Source: an uncultured Rhodospira sp. (GTDB taxonomy: Bacteria > Pseudomonadota > Alphaproteobacteria > Rhodospirillales > Rhodospirillaceae). From it: a DNA stretch of 64,000 nucleotides. The translations under genes were made by a program, and so were the position numbers. The DNA is taken from contig NZ_CAKZOT010000089.1 of the NCBI RefSeq assembly GCF_937138205.1, positions 44,929 through 108,928 on the forward strand, in the 5' to 3' direction. The notes below the pieces were generated by a model, which ran no database searches, was not told the DNA's origin, and worked only from the letters and a program-made list of their open reading frames with translations. The first letter of the stretch is position 1. The number at the start of each line of letters is the position of its first letter. Below are positions 46,780-56,550 of this stretch, piece after piece.

Positions 46780-47502
46780 ATGAACAAGAAGCGGATTTCT
46801 TTCGACGGCAAAACGGTCGCCCTGTTGGTGCGCGGGAAGCTCGGCCCTGACCATTCTCCCGGAGTCCTGGAGCAGCACGCGGACGTTGCTTTGCCGGATG
46901 GAACACCGATGGGATTCTTCGGTGAAGGGTCTGGCGATTCGTCGGGGAGCCGTGGACGATCATCAATCGGCTCAGGAGAGTCATCAGGATCGTCACAATC
47001 TTCCGGATCGGCTTCAAGCTTTTTCAGAAGCACCGGAATGGGGTTGGACGGCCAAGTTTATGACTATGCGGAGTTAAAAACGAAGAGAAAAAACTACGTC
47101 GACATTGAAACCGCTGTTGAAAGTGGCACTATAACCACTGTTTTGGTCGTAAATGTGACTAGAGAGCAGGCAGATAAGTTTAAGAAATACTGGATGATGA
47201 CGGACAAGGCTCCGCCAACGTTCAATATACTTGGAGGCAATTGCTCAACGCGAGCCTCCGATTCGTTTATCTACAGCGGTATTCTGTCCCGGAAAATTCC
47301 CGGCCTGGATACACCGGACAACCTCTATGAGCAGCTTGTGGATTCGAAAGCGCAGACAACATCCTACACCGGGTACGTCGGCTTCAAGAAGGCGGCGAGC
47401 GTTGGCGACAGCAAAGCCAAATACTATATCGAGTATAAGCCCTATACTCATACGGCTGATGTCAACACGCCAAACCGCAACTCAAAATCGTCATCGAGTT
47501 GA
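46780..47502 (+). CDS. Hypothetical protein, candidate permuted papain-like cysteine hydrolase/effector
   Basis: 240 aa: His in EQHADVALPDGTPMGFFGEG, Ser/Gly-rich linker, then FNILGGNCSTRASDSFIYSGILSRKIPGLDTPDNLYEQL. ORF is solid; function is inferred. A GTG start at 46771 is also possible. Confidence 0.7.
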   Translation: MNKKRISFDGKTVALLVRGKLGPDHSPGVLEQHADVALPDGTPMGFFGEGSGDSSGSRGRSSIGSGESSGSSQSSGSASSFFRSTGMGLDGQVYDYAELKTKRKNYVDIETAVESGTITTVLVVNVTREQADKFKKYWMMTDKAPPTFNILGGNCSTRASDSFIYSGILSRKIPGLDTPDNLYEQLVDSKAQTTSYTGYVGFKKAASVGDSKAKYYIEYKPYTHTADVNTPNRNSKSSSS

Positions 47503-47506
47503 TGTC

Positions 47507-47983
47507 ATGAACGATAGGATAGGGCGGTGTTGGGCTCGAGGGCCCATTGGGTTTTTTGTTGCGTTGTCCGTTTTGTTCTTCTCGTTCGTCGGAGGATCCG
47601 CCATGTCCATTTCCTCGATTAAGTCGATGCCGTTAACCTGGGAATGGGCCGCCGAACGGACGCCGACATCCCGAATTCTCGTGGAGGTCTCTCAGATCCG
47701 CAAGGAAGGAGGCGGGCTGTTTGGTCTGAAAAAGTCGCCCTCCATCATCGAAAACGTGCCCGATGGTCACATCTTGACGGGCGTCGTTGTTCTGGGGGAC
47801 CATGTCGGAAGGTCGGTCTCTCTTCGGATGCCGGGATTTGAGATCCCAGATATCTCGGAAGGAGACAGAGTAGGCCTGGGATTGATTGGGGAAGGGATCT
47901 GTATTTGTGTAGTACCTTTGCCTGCCGGCCTTTCGGATAGCCAGCTCGAGGATTGGCTTGGAGCGTTTCGCTGTGAGTCGTAA
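47507..47983 (+). CDS. Hypothetical protein with N-terminal hydrophobic segment, candidate partner/immunity protein
   Basis: MNDRIGRCWARGPIGFFVALSVLFFSFVGGSAMSISSIKS...; starts 4 nt after the upstream stop, so probably cotranscribed. Confidence 0.7.
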   Translation: MNDRIGRCWARGPIGFFVALSVLFFSFVGGSAMSISSIKSMPLTWEWAAERTPTSRILVEVSQIRKEGGGLFGLKKSPSIIENVPDGHILTGVVVLGDHVGRSVSLRMPGFEIPDISEGDRVGLGLIGEGICICVVPLPAGLSDSQLEDWLGAFRCES

Positions 47984-48117
47984 GGCAGGCCGAGCGATGT
48001 GTTTAGGTGCTCCGTCGGTTTCAATTTCGTAGCGGTTTTCACGGCGCATCCGGGCGCGTTCCCCGTTTGTGGGGGAGATCGAGAGGGTGTGCAGGTGGTC
48101 GTGAGCGCGCCATCCAT

Positions 48118-48174
48118 GGCCACGCGTTTGGAGCGGCGCTCGCCCGCCATGAGTTGGCAGGCGACTCACCATCA
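48118..48174. repeat. 57-bp direct repeat, right copy
   Basis: GGCCACGCGTTTGGAGCGGCGCTCGCCCGCCATGAGTTGGCAGGCGACTCACCATCA. Confidence 0.95.
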
Positions 48175-48204
48175 CGACGAGACGACGGTGTTAGCAGGGC
48201 GGTC

Positions 48205-48741
48205 TTACGCCGACAACTGGCGCAGCGCCGCGATGGCGGCGCGGTGCAGGCGGGCTTGGTCTTCCGAGAAGCAGACGAACCGCACTGTCTCGATCCGGTC
48301 GTCGGTTTCCAGGGCGCGCGCGACGGAAAGAATGGCGACCCGCGCGGCCTGATCGGTCGGAAAGCCGTAGGCGCCGGTCGAGATGGCCGGGAACGCCACC
48401 GACCGGGCGCCGACCTCGGCGGCGGCCCGCAGCGCATTGACGTACGCGGCCCCGAGCAGCTTGTCGGCGTCGTCCGGCGGCAGGCCCTCGTAGACGGGGC
48501 CGACCGTGTGGACCACCCAGCGCGCCGCTAGGTCATAAGCGCCGGTCACCTTGGCCTGCCCGGGCAGGCATCCGCCCAGCGTCTCGCATTCCTCGCGCAA
48601 GCCGGGGCCGGCCGCGCGGTGGATGGCGCCGTCGACGCCGCCGCCGCCCATCAACGTCTCGTTGGCCGCGTTGACAATCGCGTCCACCGTCTCGGTCGTG
48701 ATGTCGCCCTCGACGACTTCCATCCGATCGAAGACCGCCAT
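48205..48741 (-). CDS. Macrodomain (ADP-ribose-binding/O-acetyl-ADP-ribose deacetylase) protein
   Basis: VVEGDITTETVDAIVNAANETLMGGGGVDGAIHRAAGPGLREECETLGGCLPGQAKVTGAYDL...AFPAISTGAYGFPTDQAA. Confidence 0.95.
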   Translation of the reverse strand: MAVFDRMEVVEGDITTETVDAIVNAANETLMGGGGVDGAIHRAAGPGLREECETLGGCLPGQAKVTGAYDLAARWVVHTVGPVYEGLPPDDADKLLGAAYVNALRAAAEVGARSVAFPAISTGAYGFPTDQAARVAILSVARALETDDRIETVRFVCFSEDQARLHRAAIAALRQLSA

Positions 48742-48931
48742 GTTCTTGAGCCCTCCCTGCTCCGGTCGCGCGCCGGATTTGATTTGGTGTCGGCCGCTCA
48801 GCGTCACACGGCTGACCGCAAGATGCCATCGAACCATAACGGCCATGGCTCTTGGCGCAAGGGGGGCTGGAGCCTCGGCGGCGCGGGGTGGCCGGTCCAG
48901 GGCCGGCCAGCAGGGAGGCGCGGGACGGCGA

Positions 48932-50500
48932 TCAGTGCCGGAAATGGCGAACGCCGGTGAACACCATGGCGATGCCGGCGGCGTCGGCAGCGGCGATGAC
49001 CTCCTCGTCGCGCACCGATCCGCCGGGCTGGATGACGGCCGTCGCGCCGGCTTCGACCGCCACCATCAGGCCGTCGGAAAAGGGGAAGAAGGCGTCAGAG
49101 GCGACCACCGACCCTTGCGTCAGGGGCGCGTCCAGGCCTGCGGCCTCGGCGGCGTCGGCCGCCTTGCGGGCGGCGATGCGGGCGCTGTCGACGCGGCTCA
49201 TCTGGCCGGCGCCGATGCCCACCGTGGCCCCGTCCTTGGCATAGACGATGGCGTTGGATTTGACGTGCTTGCAGACCCGGAAGGCCAGCAGCATGTCGGC
49301 GATCTCGGCGTCGGTCGGCACCCGCTGGGTCACGACCTTCAGGTCGGGCGCCGACACGCGCGCGGTGTCGCGGGTCTGCACCAGCAGCCCACCGGCGACC
49401 GAGCGCACGGTCAGGTCCGGCGCCTCCGGATCGGGCATCACACCGGTGATGAGCAGGCGCAGGTTCTTCTTGGCGGTGAACACAGCGCGCGCCTGATCAT
49501 CGGCGTCGGGGGCGATGACGACCTCGGTGAAGATGCGGGTGATGGCCTCGGCGCTGTCGCGGTCGAGCGCCCGATTGACGGCGACGATGCCGCCAAAGGC
49601 GCTGACCGGGTCGCAGGCGAGCGCGCGTTCGTAGGCGCCGTGGATCGTCTCGCCCACGGCGACACCGCAGGGGTTGGCGTGCTTGATGATGGCCACCGCC
49701 GGCTGCGAAAACTCACTGACCAGCTCGAACGCCGCGTCGGTGTCGTTCAGGTTGTTGAACGACAGCTCCTTGCCCTGCACCTGCCGGGCGCTGGCGACCC
49801 CGGGACGGGCCAGCCCCTGGACATAGAACGCCGCCTTCTGGTGCGGGTTCTCGCCGTATCGCAGCGTCTGTTTTAGACGCCCGGCGGCGGTCAGGTGGCG
49901 CGGGAAGGTCTCACCGCTCTGTTCCGAGAACCAGCGGGCGATGGCCGCGTCATAGGCGGCGGTGCGGGCGAACGCCAGCCCGGCGAGGTGGCGGCGCAAG
50001 CCCAGCGTGACATGCCCGTCGTGGGTCTTCAGGTCGGCGATCAGGGGTGTGTAGTCCTCGGGATCGGTGATCACGGTCACGGCGGCGTGATTCTTGGCCG
50101 CCGCCCGGATCAAAGCCGGCCCGCCGATGTCGACGTTTTCGACGCAGGTCGCGTAGTCGGCGCCCTTGGCCACGGTCGATTCGAACGGATAGAGCGAGAC
50201 CACAACCAGATCGATGGGCGCGATGCCATGGTCGCGCATGGCCGCCTCGTGCGCCGGATGGCCGCGCACGCCCAGGATGCCCCCGTGGATGGTCGGGTGC
50301 AGGGTCTTGACGCGGCCGTCCAGCATCTCCGGGAAGCCGGTGTGCTCCGAGACCTCGGTGACCGGCACGCCGGCGGACTCAATGGCGCGGGCGGTGCCGC
50401 CGGTCGAGAGGATGGCCACGCCGTGGCTGTGCAAGGCCCGCGCCAGGGGCTCAAGCCCGCTCTTGTCGGACACCGAGATCAAGGCGCGGCGAACCGGCAT
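48932..50500 (-). CDS. purH: Bifunctional AICAR formyltransferase/IMP cyclohydrolase
   Basis: [73 protein letters not shown]...[14 protein letters not shown]. An upstream in-frame GTG at 50539 is also possible. Confidence 0.96.
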   Translation of the reverse strand: MPVRRALISVSDKSGLEPLARALHSHGVAILSTGGTARAIESAGVPVTEVSEHTGFPEMLDGRVKTLHPTIHGGILGVRGHPAHEAAMRDHGIAPIDLVVVSLYPFESTVAKGADYATCVENVDIGGPALIRAAAKNHAAVTVITDPEDYTPLIADLKTHDGHVTLGLRRHLAGLAFARTAAYDAAIARWFSEQSGETFPRHLTAAGRLKQTLRYGENPHQKAAFYVQGLARPGVASARQVQGKELSFNNLNDTDAAFELVSEFSQPAVAIIKHANPCGVAVGETIHGAYERALACDPVSAFGGIVAVNRALDRDSAEAITRIFTEVVIAPDADDQARAVFTAKKNLRLLITGVMPDPEAPDLTVRSVAGGLLVQTRDTARVSAPDLKVVTQRVPTDAEIADMLLAFRVCKHVKSNAIVYAKDGATVGIGAGQMSRVDSARIAARKAADAAEAAGLDAPLTQGSVVASDAFFPFSDGLMVAVEAGATAVIQPGGSVRDEEVIAAADAAGIAMVFTGVRHFRH

Positions 50501-50950
50501 CAGATCGGTGGGGGGCGGAATAGGAACGGGCGCGGTCACGGGCGAAGTCTCCGGCTGTGGGCGGCGAGGCGCGGTCGCATCGCCAAGGCTGGGTGCCCTC
50601 ATAGCATGGGGACCCGCGCGGCGGAACCGCGAGCGAGGCGGACAGGTTGGCGTCATGGCCCCCTTGACCAGGCGGAAAACTCGCATAAAAATTGTCACTG
50701 TTTTCTGTTTTTCGCGCCGACGGTGTCGCGTGGCGTGACGGGGGACACAGGCACATGGCCGATCGACATATCAAAGTGGTGGAGGTGGTGTGGGTATGAC
50801 TTCCGGACGAGTTGTGGCGGTGTGCGGCATTGACCTAAAATTCGAACCAAGCGGCGTTGTTTCCGGCATCAAAATGTCTATTGATGGTCTCAGAGGGAGC
50901 GCTGGCGTGTCTGACGGTTTCCAAGATCAGGCCAAAGGATTGTCCAGAAC

Positions 50951-51694
50951 ATGCTCATGACAATGGAATCCAGTCTGGATTTTTTTTTGGCTCGGTTGGG
51001 GGAGGCTGGCTCTCGTGAAGAAGCGTGGGACGCCACGGTCGAGCACTTCAGCGGTGCCGGATTTGACGGTGTCGTCTGTTTGACATGCTTCCCGCGCCTG
51101 GCGGACGGCGGACGGGTGGCCCGCCGGGTCCTGGGGTCCGTGGCGTCGTCGGTCCTGCACGCGTTCGGCGATGACGCGATCGATCTGGCCGATCCCATCA
51201 TGACAGAGATGGCACAGGCGTTCCGCCCGTTCTTCCGGCTGACCGAAGGGACGGCGGCCGACCTGGCCGCCTCGCCCCTCGCCAGCGCGGCGCAAACGGC
51301 GGGGTACGGCGGCCTGCTGCTGATCCCGGCGCGGTGCGGATCGTTTCGGTGCGCTGGGGGGGTGATCCTGTTCTCCCGCCGTGACGGCGCGTGGTTGCGC
51401 GAACACGCGACGCAACGCGGGCTCGATTTGGCCCATGCGGGCGTTCAGGCGTACCTGCGCATCCGGCAACTGCTGGAGCGCGATGACCAGGGCCAGCCGC
51501 TGTTGACCAACCGTGAACGCGAGGTGCTGACCCTGAGCGCCCGGGGCCTGACCACCCGCGATGTGGGCGCCGCTCTGGGGATTTCCATCTCAGGCGTCAA
51601 CTTCCACATCGCCAACGCATCCCGCAAGCTGGGGGCGAACAACCGCACCCACGCCACCAGCCTGGCTCTTTCTCTCGGCCTGATCAGGGTATAG
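50951..51694 (+). CDS. LuxR-family regulator (LuxR solo)
   Basis: C-terminal HTH: LLTNREREVLTLSARGLTTRDVGAALGISISGVNFHIANASRKLGANNRTHATSLALSLGLI; no luxI-like gene in the window. Confidence 0.88.
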   Translation: MLMTMESSLDFFLARLGEAGSREEAWDATVEHFSGAGFDGVVCLTCFPRLADGGRVARRVLGSVASSVLHAFGDDAIDLADPIMTEMAQAFRPFFRLTEGTAADLAASPLASAAQTAGYGGLLLIPARCGSFRCAGGVILFSRRDGAWLREHATQRGLDLAHAGVQAYLRIRQLLERDDQGQPLLTNREREVLTLSARGLTTRDVGAALGISISGVNFHIANASRKLGANNRTHATSLALSLGLIRV

Positions 51695-51709
51695 TCTGCC
51701 CGGCGCCCC

Positions 51710-52537
51710 TCAAAACCCGTTCTCGACCAGCCAGTGAAGGATGGGCTCGGCCGCGTGGCGCCAGTTTTCCTCCAGCATCATCGCGTGCGCCATGTCGGGA
51801 ACGATCACCGGATCGGCGCCGAAATACCGCGCCGTGCGCCGTACCATCGAACGCGGAATGAACGCATCCTCGGCCGCGCCCATGACCAGCGTTGGCAGCT
51901 CCTCGCGGGGCGGCAGGCGGGGCACGTCCCAGAACGTCATGTCCATGATCACGCGTTGGGATTCGCGCTGGAACTGGCGATAGTACCGGTCGGCGCGGTC
52001 CGGCGGCACGTCGCTGGCGAACAGGGCGTCGTGGAAGACGTCCGCGTTGATGAACGGCTTGCCCACGGCCTGCATGAACGAAACGCCCTGCATCAGGCCG
52101 GGGTTGGCCAGCATCATGTGCCAGGAGCTTTCCAGAAGGCCCCAGGGTCCGACCGAGGCCATCAGTACGGTGGCGGCGGCGGTGCCGGTCTCCAGGTACT
52201 TCTGCACCACCATCCCGCCCATCGAATGGCCGATCAGGACCGCCGGCCGATCCAGCGTGCCGAGCACGAACCGCAGGTCGTCGGCATAGTCGGCCAGGCT
52301 GGCCAGATCCAGGCACGCGCCGCCCCCACTGGCGCCGTGGCCGCGCAGGCTGAAGGCGACGGTCGTGTAGCCCTTATGCGAAAAGTAGGGGACGAAATAC
52401 TCCTGCCAGCACCACGCGCCGGCGAACGCCCCGTGCACGAACACCAAGGGCGGGCGTTCCCGGGTCTCGTGGTCTGGGTTGGTTGGAGGCGTCAGATGGA
52501 TTTCGAGGTCCGGCGCGGCCTGGCGCAGAGCGTTCAT
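51710..52537 (-). CDS. Alpha/beta hydrolase
   Basis: PPLVFVHGAFAGAWCWQEYFVPYFSHKGYTTVAFSLRGHG...AVLIGHSMGGMVVQKYLE. Confidence 0.92.
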   Translation of the reverse strand: MNALRQAAPDLEIHLTPPTNPDHETRERPPLVFVHGAFAGAWCWQEYFVPYFSHKGYTTVAFSLRGHGASGGGACLDLASLADYADDLRFVLGTLDRPAVLIGHSMGGMVVQKYLETGTAAATVLMASVGPWGLLESSWHMMLANPGLMQGVSFMQAVGKPFINADVFHDALFASDVPPDRADRYYRQFQRESQRVIMDMTFWDVPRLPPREELPTLVMGAAEDAFIPRSMVRRTARYFGADPVIVPDMAHAMMLEENWRHAAEPILHWLVENGF

Positions 52538-52947
52538 GGCTTCTTCTCCCGACTCGGGGCGGCCCCTTGATGACACGCCGATCTCAGCCCTTGTCACATG
52601 GCCTTATCAGATCCGACCCGGATCCGTCATCGTTTCTCGCCTCCGCCCCCCGTTCGGGTAAACCCTATCTTTTGCAGGATTCCGACAGGCGTCCGTCCGG
52701 AAGGCTTGAGGCGCACGGTTCGCCTGTGCTAACCGCTGTCCTCCACGCGGTTCTTTTCAGTTCTGGGTCGCTTTGCCCTTGAATCGCTTTTGCCCCCTGG
52801 TGACCATGCGCGGCTGGATCCGCCCGCTCTCGCGCGTCGTTGGGCGCCGCCAACTCGTGGCGTGCGCCCATCCGCCGCCGGGTGGGCGCGGCCGCGTCCC
52901 GTCCGCGTCGTCCCTCACCGAACCAAGATCAAAGAGGACCTGAACCC

Positions 52948-54981
52948 ATGCCCGAACGCGCCGCATCGCCGCGGGTGGCCGCCCTTGTCGGCCCCTATCT
53001 GTCCGGCAAGACCAGCCTGCTCGAAAGCCTGTTGATGGCCAGCGGGGCAATCCATCGCAAGGGGCGCGTGGAGGACCACAACACGGTCGGCGATGCCAGC
53101 CCCGAGGCGCGTGATCGTGCCATGTCGACCGAGGTCAACGTCGTCGAGGCCGAGTACCTGGGCGACCGCTGGACTTTCCTCGACTGCCCCGGCTCGGTCG
53201 AATTCCAGATGGACGCATTGAACGCGCTGATGGTCTCGGACGTCGCCGTGGTGGTGTGCGACCCCGACCCGGCGCGCGTGCGCATGGCCATGCCGCTGTT
53301 GAAGTTCCTGGACCAGCGCTCGATCCCGCACATGATCTTCATCAACAAGATCGAGACCGCCCAGGTCACCCTGCGCGACCTGATGGACGCGATGCAGGGC
53401 GTGTCCGACCGCCCGCTGGTTCTGCGTGAGATCCCGATCCGCGAGGACGGCAAGGTCACCGGCTACGTCGATCTGGTCAGCGAGCGGGCTTACCGCTACA
53501 AGCCGGGTGAGCGGTCCGACCTGATCAAAATGCCGGAGCAGGTCCGGGACCGGGAGATGGAGGCCCGCCAGGAGCTGCTGGAAAGCCTGGCCGACACCAA
53601 CGACACCATGCTCGAGGAACTCCTGGAGGACATCGTTCCGCCCAAGGAGGAGATCTACGAGACCCTGGCCAAGGACCTCGCCGAGGACCGCGTGGTGCCG
53701 GTGTTCTTCGGCGGCGCGCTGGAGGACAACGGCGTGGTGCGCCTGCTGAAGGCGCTGCGCCACGAGACGCCATCGGTGGGCGACACCATGGAGCGGCGCC
53801 TGGTCGACACCGGTAACGGTGAGCCCCTGGTGCAGGTGTTCAAGACCGTGCACGCCGCGCACACCGGCAAGATGTCGCTGGTGCGGGTCTGGCGCGGCCC
53901 GGTCAAGGACGGCAGCCAAGCCGGCGGTGAGAAGATCAACGGCCTGTACGCCTTCACCAACCCCGGGCAGCCGACCAAGATCGGCGAGGCCACCGCCGGA
54001 GCGGTCGTCGGCATGGGCAAGTTGGAGGGCGTGAACACCGGCGATCTGCTGGACCCGAAAGGGACGCGCGAGGCCGATTGGCCGGTGCCGCTGCCGCCGC
54101 TGGCGGCGATGTCGGTGCGTCCGGCCAAGCACGGCGATGACGTCAAGCTGTCCGGCGCGCTGGCTCGCCTGTGCGAGGAGGATCGGGGCCTGAAGGTCGA
54201 GCAGAGCGCCGAGACCAACGAACTGCTGCTGTGGGGCCAGGGAGACATCCACCTTCAGGTCGCCATGGCTCGGCTGGCGCGTCAGTACAACGTCGAGGTG
54301 AACTCCGAGAAGCCGCTGGTGCCCTATCAGGAGACCATCAAGAAGAGCACCAAGAAGCAGGGTCGCTTCAAGCGCCAGACCGGCGGTCATGGTCAGTTCG
54401 GCGATGTCCACCTGGAGATCGGCCCGCTGGCGCGCGGCGCCGGCTTTGCCTTCCACGACAAGATCACCGGTGGCGTGGTGCCGCGTCAGTACATTCCCGC
54501 CGTCGAGCAGGGCGTGCGCGAATGGTCGCGGCAGGGGCCGCTGGGCTTCCCGGTGGTGGACTTCGAAGTGACGCTGTATGACGGCTCGTTCCACACCGTG
54601 GACAGCTCGGAACAGGCGTTCAAGACCGCCGCCCAACTGGCCATGCGCGAGGGCATTTCGGCCTGCGCGCCGGTGCTGCTGGAACCGATCCTGAAGGTCG
54701 AGATCAGCGTGCCCAGCGACGCCACCAGCAAGGCGCAACGGGCCCTGTCCACCCGGCGCGGCCAGATCCTGGGCTTCGACCGCAAGGACGGCTGGGACGG
54801 CTGGGATGTCGTGCACGGCATGTTGCCGCAGTCGGAGATGCACGACCTGATCGTCGAGATCCGCTCGACCACCATGGGTGTCGGCACCTTCTCGTGGACC
54901 TTCGACCACCTGCAGGAACTCAGCGGCCGCGAGGCCGACCAAGTGGTGGAACGCCGCCGGGAGATGCTGGAAAACGCGTGA
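52948..54981 (+). CDS. EF-G-like translational GTPase paralogue
   Basis: P-loop GPYLSGKTSLLES, FLDCPGSVEFQMDALNALMVSDVAVVV, FINKIE, EF-G-like domains III-V (KQGRFKRQTGGHGQFGDVHLEIGPL). Confidence 0.92.
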   Translation: MPERAASPRVAALVGPYLSGKTSLLESLLMASGAIHRKGRVEDHNTVGDASPEARDRAMSTEVNVVEAEYLGDRWTFLDCPGSVEFQMDALNALMVSDVAVVVCDPDPARVRMAMPLLKFLDQRSIPHMIFINKIETAQVTLRDLMDAMQGVSDRPLVLREIPIREDGKVTGYVDLVSERAYRYKPGERSDLIKMPEQVRDREMEARQELLESLADTNDTMLEELLEDIVPPKEEIYETLAKDLAEDRVVPVFFGGALEDNGVVRLLKALRHETPSVGDTMERRLVDTGNGEPLVQVFKTVHAAHTGKMSLVRVWRGPVKDGSQAGGEKINGLYAFTNPGQPTKIGEATAGAVVGMGKLEGVNTGDLLDPKGTREADWPVPLPPLAAMSVRPAKHGDDVKLSGALARLCEEDRGLKVEQSAETNELLLWGQGDIHLQVAMARLARQYNVEVNSEKPLVPYQETIKKSTKKQGRFKRQTGGHGQFGDVHLEIGPLARGAGFAFHDKITGGVVPRQYIPAVEQGVREWSRQGPLGFPVVDFEVTLYDGSFHTVDSSEQAFKTAAQLAMREGISACAPVLLEPILKVEISVPSDATSKAQRALSTRRGQILGFDRKDGWDGWDVVHGMLPQSEMHDLIVEIRSTTMGVGTFSWTFDHLQELSGREADQVVERRREMLENA

Positions 54982-55011
54982 TCCCCAGGACCAGGCCCGG
55001 ACCAATGCGGC

Positions 55012-55040
55012 ACGGCGGATGAGTCACGCTCATCCGCCGT
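55012..55040 (+). terminator. Rho-independent-like hairpin after the EF-G-like gene
   Basis: ACGGCGGATGAG-TCACG-CTCATCCGCCGT, perfect 12-bp stem. Confidence 0.75.
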
Positions 55041-55203
55041 TGCGATCAGGGCGTGCCGCCCGACCGAGTTCGACCCTCCCTGCGGACCCGAGTCGACGCT
55101 TGACTTGCGAGACAGTCTCACCACGTGACCCCCCCAGTGCAGGGTCGTGACCGAGCCCGCACCGATGGGCCGGTCTAAGCCATAGAGACGCAAGGAGGGG
55201 GGC

Positions 55204-56469
55204 ATGGCCGAACTGACCGCAAACGAACAGTACATGCTGGAGTTGGTGAACCGGGCTCGCCAGAATCCGGCGGCCGAGGCGGCGCTGTTTGGCATCGATC
55301 TGAACCAGGATCTGCAGCCGGGCACAATTACCGCCGACGCCAAGGCGCCACTGGCCCCCAACACGTTGCTCACTGACGCCGCGCTTGGCCACAGCGCCTG
55401 GATGATCGCGGCCGACACGTTTTCCCACACCGGTCAGGGCGGCAGCACACTCGCGGATCGGATCGCCGACGCCGGCTACATCCTCAACGGCCCCAACGCG
55501 ACGGCGGGCGAAAACATCGCCTGGATCGGAAATCCCGGCGGAACGATCGACCTGGAAGCCGCGATCGTGGAACAGCACGAGGGTCTGTTCCTCAGCAGCG
55601 GGCATCGCACGAACATCCTGTATGACGGGTTCCGCGAGGTGGGAATCGGCCAGCAGGAGGGAATTTTTACGAGCAACGGCATCGACTACACGTCATCGCT
55701 GTTGACGCAGAACTTCGGACGCACCGGCGAGTCCTTGTTTCTGACCGGTGTGATTTACGACGATCAGAACCAGAACGCGTTCTACAACCCCGGCGAGGGC
55801 CTGGGCAGCGTTTCGATCAGCATCGACGGGGCGGTGACGGCCACAAGCCAGGGCGCGGGAGGCTATAGCGTCGCGTTGTCACCCGGGACCTATACCGTCA
55901 CGTTTTCGGGCGGCGGCCTGGACGCGGACCGTACCGAAACGGTCACTCTGAGCGACCGTAACGTCAAGGTCGACGTGTTGGACAGCTCTGACGCCGTCCC
56001 GGCCGATCCCGTGGTTCCCGATGGAACGGTCGCCCTGTACCGGTTCTTCAACACAAAGGCTGGCGGCCACTTCTTCACCGCGTTGCAGGAAGAGCGGGAC
56101 ACGGTCATCCAGACCCTGGACGGGTTCACCTACGAGAGCGTGGACTTCGCCGTTCGCGATGCGGATGACAGTGAGGTTGATCCGGTCTACCGGTTCTTCA
56201 ACCACGACGCCGGCGGGCACTTCTTCACGCAGTCGGAGGAGGAACGGGACAACGTCCTCGCCAACCTGCCCCAGTACAGGTACGAGGGTGTGGGGTTCTA
56301 TGCCGACCCCGACGGCGGCGGCGACACCAGCCCGGTCTATCGGTTCTTCAACACGGACGCGGGCGGGCACTTCTTCACGCAGTCGGAGGAGGAACGGGAC
56401 AACGTCCTCGCCAATCTGCCCCAGTACATCTACGAGGGTGTCGGTTTCCACGCCTGGGACATTGTGTGA
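55204..56469 (+). CDS. CAP/SCP-domain protein with Sdr-like B domain and three C-terminal YRFFN...GGHFFT (DUF5648-like) repeats
   Basis: MAELTANEQYMLELVNRARQNPAAEAALFGIDLN...HRTNILYDGFREVGIG (CAP); YRFFNTKAGGHFFT, YRFFNHDAGGHFFT, YRFFNTDAGGHFFT. Confidence 0.88.
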   Translation: MAELTANEQYMLELVNRARQNPAAEAALFGIDLNQDLQPGTITADAKAPLAPNTLLTDAALGHSAWMIAADTFSHTGQGGSTLADRIADAGYILNGPNATAGENIAWIGNPGGTIDLEAAIVEQHEGLFLSSGHRTNILYDGFREVGIGQQEGIFTSNGIDYTSSLLTQNFGRTGESLFLTGVIYDDQNQNAFYNPGEGLGSVSISIDGAVTATSQGAGGYSVALSPGTYTVTFSGGGLDADRTETVTLSDRNVKVDVLDSSDAVPADPVVPDGTVALYRFFNTKAGGHFFTALQEERDTVIQTLDGFTYESVDFAVRDADDSEVDPVYRFFNHDAGGHFFTQSEEERDNVLANLPQYRYEGVGFYADPDGGGDTSPVYRFFNTDAGGHFFTQSEEERDNVLANLPQYIYEGVGFHAWDIV

Positions 56470-56550
56470 GCGGAAGAGGGCTTTGAGTCGCGGACGGCCG
56501 TCCATGCGGCCTGTGGATCGGTGCGTGGCGCGTCGGACGCTGGCGCGGGA

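Noticed and set aside
47231-47506. Upstream extension of the 47507-47983 ORF
   Set aside because: It overlaps the preceding gene out of frame; ATG at 47507 gives the normal operon spacing and an N-terminal hydrophobic segment.
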